Assembly (NCBI GenBank): GCA_902625715.1
Contig: CACOCP010000005.1
Location: forward strand, 17,889-81,888
DNA length: 64,000 nucleotides
Direction: 5' to 3'
Origin: an uncultured Pelagibacteraceae bacterium
Lineage (GTDB): Bacteria; Pseudomonadota; Alphaproteobacteria; Pelagibacterales; Pelagibacteraceae
This document shows positions 56,898 through 64,000 of this stretch, one piece after another. Below the pieces are notes generated by a model. That model made no database searches. It was not told the origin of the DNA and saw only the letters and a list, made by a program, of their open reading frames with translations. Within the stretch, counting starts at the first letter, position 1. Every line of letters starts with the position of its first letter. Both the position numbers and the translations under genes were made by a program.

Positions 56898-57905
56898 TTA
56901 ATTTATATTTTCTTTAATTTTATCAATCAATCTTCCTTTTATAACTTTTTCACCAACTTTAAGAGAATTTGCAAATCCAATTGCATCTGTTGAGCCATGG
57001 CTTTTTATTACTGGCTTGTTCAATCCAAGTAATATAGCACCATTATATAATCTGGGATCTAGTTTATTTTTGAATTTTTTTAAATTTTTTAAATTTAATA
57101 AAGATGAAAATTTTCCAATGAAATTTGATGACATAGATTTTTTAAGTTCAGATGTTATAAAATTCGCTGTACCTTCTGCTGTTTTCAAGGCAATATTACC
57201 GGTAAAACCATCTGTTACTATTACGTTTACATCTCCATCCATAATATGATTTCCTTCAATATAGCCACAAAATTCAAATAAATTATTTTTTTTATCATTT
57301 AAGGCTTGGTATGTATTTTTAATAATTGTATTTCCTTTTATTTCTTCTGAGCCAATATTAAGTAATGCCACTTTGGAGATTTCATTTTCAAATAATGATT
57401 TATGTAAAGCTGAACCCATTACACTAAAATCAATTAAATTCTTTTCATTACATTCAATGTTTGCTCCTAAATCAAGAACCACATTCATTCCATTTTTATT
57501 TGGCCATAAAGCTGACAACGCGGGTTTATCAATGTTTGTTATCATTTCAAGATTAAGTTTTGCTATAACAAAAAGTGCTCCAGTGTTACCAGCTGAAACT
57601 ACACAATCAGATTCTCCTTTTTTTAAACTTTCCATAGCGAGCCAAAGACTTGTATCTTTCCCTTTCTTAGCCGCGCCTAAAGCTGAATCTGTATCCTCTA
57701 TAATTTTTTCTGTATGAATTATTTTATATTTATCCAAGTTTATTTTATATTTTTTAATAAGCGGGTTTATTAATTTTTCGTTTCCAAAGATTAAATAAAA
57801 TGTATTGTTTGATTTTTTAAGGTGATGTGAAATACCTTCTATGGTTTTATCAGGTGAATTTTCACCACCCATTGCATCGATAGCAATGGTAATATGATCT
57901 GTCAT
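56898..57905 (-). CDS. plsX: Phosphate acyltransferase PlsX
   Basis: The 335-residue protein shows IAIDAMGGENSP at the start, VSAGNTGALFVIAKL, and VTDGFTGNIALKTAEG, all typical of PlsX. It converts acyl-ACP to acyl phosphate, the donor for PlsY in phospholipid synthesis. It lies six bases behind rpmF. Confidence 0.95.
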   Translation of the reverse strand: MTDHITIAIDAMGGENSPDKTIEGISHHLKKSNNTFYLIFGNEKLINPLIKKYKINLDKYKIIHTEKIIEDTDSALGAAKKGKDTSLWLAMESLKKGESDCVVSAGNTGALFVIAKLNLEMITNIDKPALSALWPNKNGMNVVLDLGANIECNEKNLIDFSVMGSALHKSLFENEISKVALLNIGSEEIKGNTIIKNTYQALNDKKNNLFEFCGYIEGNHIMDGDVNVIVTDGFTGNIALKTAEGTANFITSELKKSMSSNFIGKFSSLLNLKNLKKFKNKLDPRLYNGAILLGLNKPVIKSHGSTDAIGFANSLKVGEKVIKGRLIDKIKENIN

Positions 57906-57911
57906 AAAAAA

Positions 57912-58091
57912 CTATTCTTTAGGATCTAAAACTTGTCTTCCTTTATAAAATCCAGTTTTTAAGTCTAAGTGGTGAGATAATCTGTATTCACCAGATTTTT
58001 TATCCTCAATTATATTCTTAGATGAAACTTTTATATGAGATCTTCTCATTCCAGCTCTAGATTTTGTTGTTTTACGTTTAGGTACAGCCAT
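57912..58091 (-). CDS. rpmF: Ribosomal protein L32
   Basis: A 59-residue frame begins [19 protein letters not shown], the L32 N terminus, and continues with [19 protein letters not shown]. It lies two bases after the CBP3-like gene and six before plsX. The rpmF-plsX pairing is widespread. It carries no zinc cysteines. Confidence 0.95.
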   Translation of the reverse strand: MAVPKRKTTKSRAGMRRSHIKVSSKNIIEDKKSGEYRLSHHLDLKTGFYKGRQVLDPKE

Positions 58092-58093
58092 AT

Positions 58094-58567
58094 TTAAAAA
58101 TTATGGTTTATTATATCTTTTGTAAAGTTATTTAAAGTATTATTTGAAAGGTATTCGTTATATTTTTTATAATAATTCGCGTAAAACTTAATATTTTTAT
58201 CTAAATTGAATATTTTTCTGAAAAAATTTGCAATATTCTCGTCTATTGACATATCAGTGACTTCAATTTTATCAAGTATAGCATAAAATATATTGACATA
58301 ATCTTTCATTTTTTTATTAACAGATACATCGCCATAACCTATTTCTCTAATAGAAAGTTCAATTTGTCTTACAAAAAAATCGAATAATTCTTGTGATTTT
58401 TTTTTATTAATTTCTGATTTAAATTTTTTTAAGAATAATGCAAAGTGAAACATAAGAAACAATAGTCGATCCGAGAATTCATCATTTCTCTCAAGGTTTA
58501 AGTATAGATTTTTATTTCTAGTTAATTTAATTAAATTGTTGTAAATATTTAAATATTCAGAATTCAT
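58094..58567 (-). CDS. Ubiquinol-cytochrome c chaperone (CBP3-like)
   Basis: The 157-residue helical protein contains [20 protein letters not shown], then [13 protein letters not shown], matching the Ubiq_cyt_C_chap domain needed for cytochrome bc1 assembly. It is divergent from bamE with adjacent start codons (no gap) and heads the rpmF-plsX-ihfA operon. Confidence 0.82.
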   Translation of the reverse strand: MNSEYLNIYNNLIKLTRNKNLYLNLERNDEFSDRLLFLMFHFALFLKKFKSEINKKKSQELFDFFVRQIELSIREIGYGDVSVNKKMKDYVNIFYAILDKIEVTDMSIDENIANFFRKIFNLDKNIKFYANYYKKYNEYLSNNTLNNFTKDIINHNF

Positions 58568-59029
58568 ATGCGTTTTTTATTATTACTAATTGTTTTTTTT
58601 ATCACCGCTTGTTCTTCAAATAAAGTATCAAAAAACCACGGTTTTATTTCTCTAGAGAATAAATTAGAAAATATAGTAATTAATAAATCTAATAAAAATG
58701 ATATAATTGAAATTTTCGGACACCCCTCCTCAATTAGTAAATTCAATACAAATAAATGGTTTTATATAGAGAGAAAACAAACAAACCAGTCATTGTTCAA
58801 GTTAGGTATAAAAAAAATTAGTAAAAATAATATTTTAGTTATTGAATTTAATAACAAAGGCTTAGTAAAAAACAAGAAACTGGTTAATCTCAATGATATG
58901 AACGAATTAAAATATGTTAAAAAAATTACTACAAAAGAATTTGAGCAAGATAATACTATATATAATATATTTTCAAGCCTGCGGGAGAAAGTTAATGCCC
59001 CCGCAAGAAATAGAACTAATAAAGACTAA
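58568..59029 (+). CDS. bamE: Outer membrane assembly lipoprotein BamE (SmpA/OmlA)
   Basis: The 153-residue protein has a lipobox FFITACSS, so Cys15 is probably lipidated, and the SmpA/OmlA fold with [18 protein letters not shown] and WFYIERK. BamE helps the BAM complex insert outer-membrane beta-barrels. Its 3' end overlaps hppA by four bases. Confidence 0.88.
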   Translation: MRFLLLLIVFFITACSSNKVSKNHGFISLENKLENIVINKSNKNDIIEIFGHPSSISKFNTNKWFYIERKQTNQSLFKLGIKKISKNNILVIEFNNKGLVKNKKLVNLNDMNELKYVKKITTKEFEQDNTIYNIFSSLREKVNAPARNRTNKD

Positions 59030-61137
59030 TGACCACCAGCGATAACTGCTAGTAGCAATAAAGCAACAATATTTGTAATTTTAATCATTGGATTTACAGC
59101 TGGACCAGCTGTATCTTTGTATGGGTCTCCAACTGTGTCACCTGTAACTGCAGCTTTATGAGCTTCAGATCCTTTACCACCAAATTTCCCATCTTCTATG
59201 TATTTCTTTGCATTATCCCAAGCTCCACCACCTGCTGTCATGGAAACAGCAACAAATAATCCAGTTATAATTACTCCAAGCAACATTGCTCCAACTGAAG
59301 ATAAAGCGGCGACTTGTCCACCTATTGGTAAAATTATTATATATAAAACAATTGGAGATAAAACTGGCAACAATGAAGGTATCACCATTTCTTTAATTGC
59401 TGCTTTAGTTAATAAATCAACAAGTTTACCATAATCTGGTTTAGCTTTACGTTTCATTATTCCAGGAATTTTTTTAAATTGTCTTCTAACCTCAATTACA
59501 ACAGCACCACCTGCTCTACCAACTGCTTGCATTCCCATTGAACCAAATAAATATGGAAGCATTCCGCCAATTAATAAACCAACAACAACAAATGGATTTG
59601 ATAAATCAAAAGAGACAACTATTCCCTCTAGTTTTGAACCAGCCTCTTTAGAAAAATACTTAATATCCTCTGTGTATGCAGCAAATAAAACCAAAGCACC
59701 TAAACCAGCGGATCCTATAGCATATCCTTTAGTTACGGCTTTTGTTGTATTACCTACGGCATCTAATGCATCTGTTGTTTTTCTAACATTTTTTGGAAGA
59801 TTAGACATTTCTGCAATTCCTCCAGCGTTATCTGTAACTGGACCATATGCATCAAGTGCTACAACCATTCCTGCTAATGCAAGCATTGTTGTTACAGCAA
59901 TAGCAATACCAAATAAACCAGCAATTGCATTTGTTATCAGTATTCCAGCAACAATTATTAATGCTGGTACAGCTGTTGCTTCCATAGAAATAGCTAAACC
60001 CTGAATAACATTTGTTCCATGACCAGTTGTTGAAGATGCAGCCACAGTCTTAACGGGACGATAATCTGTACCTGTGTAATATTCAGTGATCCATATGAGT
60101 AGTCCTGTTATAATTAAACCAACAACACCACAATAATATAAACTCATTCCTGTAAATGTAGTATCGCCAAAGCTATAATCAGCATCTAAACCAATCACAT
60201 AATCTGTAACAGGATATAATACGACTAAAGATAAAATTGCTGTTGCTATAAAACCTTTATATAAAGCGTTCATAACATTTTTTGAATTTCCTAATTTAAC
60301 AAAGAATGTTCCGATAATTGAAGTAATTATACATGCTCCACCGATTGTTAGAGGGTATATCATCATAGTAATATCTGATTGAAAAAAAATAGATGATAAA
60401 ACCATTGTAGCTACAATTGTAACGGCATAAGTTTCAAATAAATCGGCAGCCATACCGGCACAATCACCAACATTATCGCCAACATTGTCAGCAATCACTG
60501 CTGGATTTCTTGGATCATCCTCAGGAATACCTGCTTCAACTTTTCCAACTAAATCGGCTCCAACATCAGCTCCTTTTGTAAATATTCCACCACCTAATCT
60601 TGCAAAAATAGAAATTAATGAAGCACCAAATCCTAAAGCAACTAAAGCATTAACGATTTCTCTTTCATCAACACCAGACTTTAGAAGTATGTAATAATAA
60701 ACTGCAATTGATAATAAAGCTAAACCAGCAACCAACATGCCAGTTATTGCACCAGACTTAAACGCAACCGACAAACCCTCTGCTAAGCCTTTTCTTGAGG
60801 CCTCAGCTGTTCTGACGTTAGCTTGTACTGATACAAGCATACCTACGTATCCTGCTATTCCAGATAAAGCTGCACCAATTAAGTAACCAATCCCCACTAA
60901 TATTGAAAAAGCGAAACTAATTATTACTAAAACAACTACTCCAACTATAGCTATAGTTTTATATTGTCTATTTAAATATGCTTTTGCCCCAATTTGTATA
61001 GCAGAAGCAATTTCTTGCATTTTGCTATTACCTGCACTTGATTTTAAAATATTTGAACCAGTTACAAATCCATAGACTATAGATAGTAAACCAGCAAAAA
61101 TTGTATACAGTAATATTGTTTCGATAGATGAGTTCAT
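59026..61137 (-). CDS. hppA: Membrane proton-pumping pyrophosphatase, K+-independent type
   Basis: A 703-residue, 16-helix pump. The substrate site appears in [18 protein letters not shown] and [19 protein letters not shown]. In [19 protein letters not shown] the residue after GNTT is Lys, which marks K+-independent H+-PPases (Ala in the K+-dependent type). It couples pyrophosphate hydrolysis to proton export, an energy-saving trait of SAR11 cells. It follows the riboflavin/thiamine genes after 77 bases. Confidence 0.96.
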   Translation of the reverse strand: MNSSIETILLYTIFAGLLSIVYGFVTGSNILKSSAGNSKMQEIASAIQIGAKAYLNRQYKTIAIVGVVVLVIISFAFSILVGIGYLIGAALSGIAGYVGMLVSVQANVRTAEASRKGLAEGLSVAFKSGAITGMLVAGLALLSIAVYYYILLKSGVDEREIVNALVALGFGASLISIFARLGGGIFTKGADVGADLVGKVEAGIPEDDPRNPAVIADNVGDNVGDCAGMAADLFETYAVTIVATMVLSSIFFQSDITMMIYPLTIGGACIITSIIGTFFVKLGNSKNVMNALYKGFIATAILSLVVLYPVTDYVIGLDADYSFGDTTFTGMSLYYCGVVGLIITGLLIWITEYYTGTDYRPVKTVAASSTTGHGTNVIQGLAISMEATAVPALIIVAGILITNAIAGLFGIAIAVTTMLALAGMVVALDAYGPVTDNAGGIAEMSNLPKNVRKTTDALDAVGNTTKAVTKGYAIGSAGLGALVLFAAYTEDIKYFSKEAGSKLEGIVVSFDLSNPFVVVGLLIGGMLPYLFGSMGMQAVGRAGGAVVIEVRRQFKKIPGIMKRKAKPDYGKLVDLLTKAAIKEMVIPSLLPVLSPIVLYIIILPIGGQVAALSSVGAMLLGVIITGLFVAVSMTAGGGAWDNAKKYIEDGKFGGKGSEAHKAAVTGDTVGDPYKDTAGPAVNPMIKITNIVALLLLAVIAGGH

Positions 61138-61214
61138 AAATTCCTTAAAATTCTTTTGGTTTGTTTTTTAAAATGCGGACATTACAAAAATAAAGCTAAA
61201 AGGCAATATTTAAC

Positions 61215-62174
61215 TTATTTAAACTTATGCAAATAACCTTTATTTTTAATACTTTTTAGATAATTTCCATTAGTATTTATAATTTGATTAGGCTTATTCG
61301 TAATGCTACCTATTTTTGTAATTTTTATATTGATTCTTTTAGATAATTTTTTTATTTGCTTAACTTTCCTCAAAGGAGATGTAAAAAGTACTTGGTAATC
61401 ATCACCATTAGAAACAAAATTTTTCTTTTGAAGATTATTTAACTGTATTAATTTTTGAAGATTTTTAGATATTGGAATATCTTTAATTGATAAAATATAT
61501 CCTAAATTTTGATTATTAATCATTCTTTCAAGATCTAAGACAAGGCCATCAGATATATCAATGGATGAAGAAGCAATTGAAGCTATATATTTGTGTATTT
61601 TGAAAGCAATATCAGGAACATAATATCTTTTTATAAAATAATTTTCTAAACTTTTGGTAGATTTAATATTCTTATTTAAAATTTTTAATCCAGCATAGGC
61701 ATCACCTAAATTACCAGTAACAAAAATCGCATCACCAATATCTGAATTATTTCTTTTTACAATTTTTGTTGCAAAACCAATTACAGTAACTGTGAATGAT
61801 GTGGTACTAGAATATGTTGTATCTCCACCACTAAGTAATAGTTTATATTTTTTTAATTCTTCTTTTAAAGATTTAACAATTAATAAAAAATTAGGTTGAT
61901 TAGATAACCTATTATTTATTGAAGCTGATAAAAAAATATATTTAGGTTTAACACCTTTGCAAATTAAATCGGATATAGAGGAACGAATAATTTTTTTTAT
62001 TATTAAATCTGGTTTTTTAGTATTTTTAAAGTGAATTTTTTCATTATATGTATCTGTTGATACGACAAGACGTCTCTTTTTATCAAAAAAAACATCATCA
62101 TTAAGCTTAAGAGAACTAGGATTATTAGCGGCTAGATGTTTTAAATATTTTGATATTATTTTATCATCATCCAT
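61215..62174 (-). CDS. thiL: Thiamine-monophosphate kinase
   Basis: The start MDDDKIISKYLKHLA is chosen; it overlaps the nusB stop by eight bases and an upstream Met would lie deep in nusB. The protein has 319 residues: LSGGDTTYSS, GNLGDAYAGL and SSIDISDGLVLDLE are ThiL motifs for ATP/Mg and substrate. It phosphorylates TMP to thiamine diphosphate. Confidence 0.93.
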   Translation of the reverse strand: MDDDKIISKYLKHLAANNPSSLKLNDDVFFDKKRRLVVSTDTYNEKIHFKNTKKPDLIIKKIIRSSISDLICKGVKPKYIFLSASINNRLSNQPNFLLIVKSLKEELKKYKLLLSGGDTTYSSTTSFTVTVIGFATKIVKRNNSDIGDAIFVTGNLGDAYAGLKILNKNIKSTKSLENYFIKRYYVPDIAFKIHKYIASIASSSIDISDGLVLDLERMINNQNLGYILSIKDIPISKNLQKLIQLNNLQKKNFVSNGDDYQVLFTSPLRKVKQIKKLSKRINIKITKIGSITNKPNQIINTNGNYLKSIKNKGYLHKFK

Positions 62175-62571
62175 TAGGTGATCGCACTTTTTTAGAAATC
62201 TTATCAAGCAAAGCGTTAAGATATTTTGTTTGAGAAATATCTATAAAAAAATTTGAAGCATTTAAGTATTCCTTAATAATAATTTTAGTTGAGGTTCTTG
62301 GCTTATATAAAAATTCAAAAATTGCACTTTTTATTATTACTTGAAATACTTTGTCTAATCTAATCATATTAAGATCAGTGTTTAAATGATTATTAATCTC
62401 ATCTGTAATTACTTCATCTCTTTCTAATGTACCATTCACTACGTCTTTAATAAATTTTTTAAATCTGTGTTTTGGAAAAGCTAATTTTTCTTCTTTATTA
62501 AAAAATTGACCATATAATTTTTGAATAATTATTACCCTTGGGTTATTTTTAGGACTATAAATTATTGACAT
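62167..62571 (-). CDS. nusB: Transcription antitermination factor NusB
   Basis: The 134-residue all-helical protein lies between ribH and thiL, the standard nusB position. The helices with FEFLYKPRTSTKIIIKEYLNAS and FFIDISQTKYLNALLDKI fit the C-terminal part of NusB. The N-terminal part is divergent from textbook NusB, so the call leans on synteny. Confidence 0.82.
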   Translation of the reverse strand: MSIIYSPKNNPRVIIIQKLYGQFFNKEEKLAFPKHRFKKFIKDVVNGTLERDEVITDEINNHLNTDLNMIRLDKVFQVIIKSAIFEFLYKPRTSTKIIIKEYLNASNFFIDISQTKYLNALLDKISKKVRSPNG

Positions 62572-62964
62572 TTATTTATTGGTTAACACAACTTTTACAG
62601 CTTCAGAAGCTTCTAGTCCTTTTTTCCCTCTAGCAATAGCTTGCTTTTTATTAAGGCAAGTAATAATGCCGTTTCCAATTGGTTTTTTTGAACTTATAGA
62701 TAATTTCATTATCGCATCTGTTGCAGATTGAGAAATAAAATCAAAGTGTGGCGTTTGTCCTTTAATTACACAACCTAAAGCAATGAAACCATTGTATTTA
62801 TTTATATTTCTTGAAATAGTTACTGGTATCTCAAATACTCCAGGCACTTTAAGAATCTTAATAGAATAATGTTTTTTGTTTAAATTATTTAAAGTGCTTT
62901 TCAACAAATCATTTGAAATATCTTTATAATAATCTGCGATAATGACTAATATTTTCTTTTTCAT
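62572..62964 (-). CDS. ribH: 6,7-dimethyl-8-ribityllumazine synthase
   Basis: The 130-residue protein has KVPGVFEIPVTISR, ALGCVIKGQTPHFDFIS with the catalytic His and GNGIITCLNKKQA, all typical of RibH. It condenses ArP with the butanone phosphate made by RibB. It overlaps ribB by four bases. Confidence 0.95.
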   Translation of the reverse strand: MKKKILVIIADYYKDISNDLLKSTLNNLNKKHYSIKILKVPGVFEIPVTISRNINKYNGFIALGCVIKGQTPHFDFISQSATDAIMKLSISSKKPIGNGIITCLNKKQAIARGKKGLEASEAVKVVLTNK

Positions 62965-64000
62965 TTTATTATTTCTTGTTTTTGTATTCTAATTCCATAC
63001 CCCACTAAACCAATAACCTTTTTTGTTGATCTTGTTACTAAAATCATATTTTTAATTTTAAGACTTTTAATTATTTGTGCACCTATACCATAATTTTTTA
63101 TGAGTTTATCAAACCCTTTTTTATAAAATTCCTTAGATTTATATTGTTTAAGAGTTTGTGAGACAGATTTTAAATTTGGATCTCTTATAAAAACTAACGC
63201 ACAATTATTATATTTTTTAAAGTAAGATAATGTTTTATTAAATGAATTAGGTAATTTTTGATTAATTAAATAATTTTGAACTACGTTGGATGAAATAACC
63301 CTAACTCTTGGCGTAGATTTTGAATTAATTTTTCCTTTTAATAATGCAAAATGTTCCGAACCATCTAAAACACTTTCAAATACTTTAATTATATATTTTT
63401 GATTTTGTATAACTATATTCGATGTATTTTTTAATTTGATTAACTTTTCTTTTTTTAATCTAAAAGAGATCAAATCATCGATTTTTGCAATTGCAAGTTT
63501 ATGCTTTCTTGCAAATTTAAATAAATCTTCACCTTTTGCCATAGTTCCATCCTCATTCATAATTTCACATATAACTGCAGCTGGAAGTTTATTGGACAGT
63601 TTAGCTATATCTACGGATGCCTCTGTATGACCTGCTCTTACAAGAACTCCTCCGTCTCGAGCAATAATAGGAAATACATGTCCGGGGGAAACTATTTCTT
63701 TTTTATTGGGATTTTTTTTAGTAGCAACTCTAATTGTTTTAGCGCGATCTTTTGCTGATATACCTGTTGTTATTCCTTTTTTTGCTTCAATAGAAACTGT
63801 AAAAGCAGTTTTATTTCTAGATTGATTAACAGGTGCCATATAACTAAGTCCCAATTTTTTTGCATGTAAATTATTTAATGTTAAGCAAATTAATCCTCTT
63901 CCATACTTAGCCATAAAATTTATTTTTTTGTAATCAACATCTGATGCAGAGAAAACTAAATCTCCCTCGTTCTCTCTATTTTCATCGTCAACCAATATAT
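62961..64000 (-). CDS. ribB: 3,4-dihydroxy-2-butanone-4-phosphate synthase with degenerate GTP cyclohydrolase II domain (RibBX-like), 5' partial
   Basis: The frame stays open to the window edge. The visible N-terminal part reads VDDENRENEGDLVFSA, the RibB active site, so a short N terminus is missing. RibB motifs continue with RAGHTEASVDIAKLS and AAVICEIMNEDG. From about residue 200 a RibA-like domain follows, but the zinc motif (CxxxxxxxxxxCxC) and RVHSEC are absent (RVRVISSN instead), so cyclohydrolase activity is unlikely. It heads ribB-ribH-nusB-thiL. Confidence 0.92.
   Translation of the reverse strand, partial: ILVDDENRENEGDLVFSASDVDYKKINFMAKYGRGLICLTLNNLHAKKLGLSYMAPVNQSRNKTAFTVSIEAKKGITTGISAKDRAKTIRVATKKNPNKKEIVSPGHVFPIIARDGGVLVRAGHTEASVDIAKLSNKLPAAVICEIMNEDGTMAKGEDLFKFARKHKLAIAKIDDLISFRLKKEKLIKLKNTSNIVIQNQKYIIKVFESVLDGSEHFALLKGKINSKSTPRVRVISSNVVQNYLINQKLPNSFNKTLSYFKKYNNCALVFIRDPNLKSVSQTLKQYKSKEFYKKGFDKLIKNYGIGAQIIKSLKIKNMILVTRSTKKVIGLVGYGIRIQKQEIIK

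Noticed and set aside
59198..60694. Several plus-strand frames of 69-110 codons opposite hppA
   Set aside because: They mirror the low-complexity Ala/Gly/Val coding of hppA on the other strand and have no family features.

Overview
The window is a dense, AT-rich stretch of bacterial chromosome that looks like the SAR11 clade (Pelagibacterales, Alphaproteobacteria). The evidence is the very short or overlapping gene junctions, A/T-biased codons, lysine- and asparagine-rich proteins, and classic alphaproteobacterial gene orders in compact form: argS-nagZ-scpA-scpB-tatABC-serS, yajC-secD-secF, mltB-rlpA-dacC-tmk-holB-metG-tatD-MBL, ribB-ribH-nusB-thiL-hppA, bamE/CBP3-rpmF-plsX-ihfA-merR. The species assignment is inference; no rRNA gene is present.

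From 1 to 37.1 kb, most genes lie on the + strand. They include a partial Ldh-family dehydrogenase, xth/erpA (minus), dgt, argS, cell-wall recycling (nagZ), chromosome condensation (scpAB), Tat export (tatABC), serS, Sec export (yajC-secDF), sodB, uvrA, ssb, gyrA, coaD, a cyclophilin, tgt, tRNA-Lys, an M48 protease, recG, sdhE, tRNA-Ser, a peptidoglycan/replication/translation operon (mltB to the MBL-fold gene) and two membrane transporters.

From 37.1 to 41.7 kb is an accessory-looking segment. It holds a 0.48 kb stretch with no recognisable gene, an alkyltransferase-like gene preceded by a compact multi-hairpin RNA candidate with an intrinsic terminator, a small membrane protein, a tyrosine recombinase with an inverted-repeat site just before its start codon, two glycosyltransferases, a GIY-YIG protein and tRNA-Glu.

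From 41.7 to 64 kb, most genes lie on the - strand: glpX, an SbmA-like transporter, an NDUFS4-like subunit, tRNA-Pro, hom, argC, rpsI/rplM, ctaA, rpmG, merR, ihfA, plsX, rpmF, CBP3, hppA, thiL, nusB, ribH and ribB (runs off the end). Plus-strand exceptions are a zinc-ribbon/nhaA/glutathione peroxidase trio, a four-gene cluster with two O-acetylhomoserine sulfhydrylase-type enzymes flanking a hydrolase and a methyltransferase-like protein, a chorismate mutase and bamE.

The strand bias flips from + to - at about 37.5 kb, next to the recombinase and its dif-like inverted repeat, which would fit a replication terminus. The other main observations are the minus-strand structured RNA candidate at 37851-38032, a tRNA-guanine transglycosylase in which all four zinc ligands are replaced, and an MBL-fold hydrolase that has lost both histidines of its second metal site.
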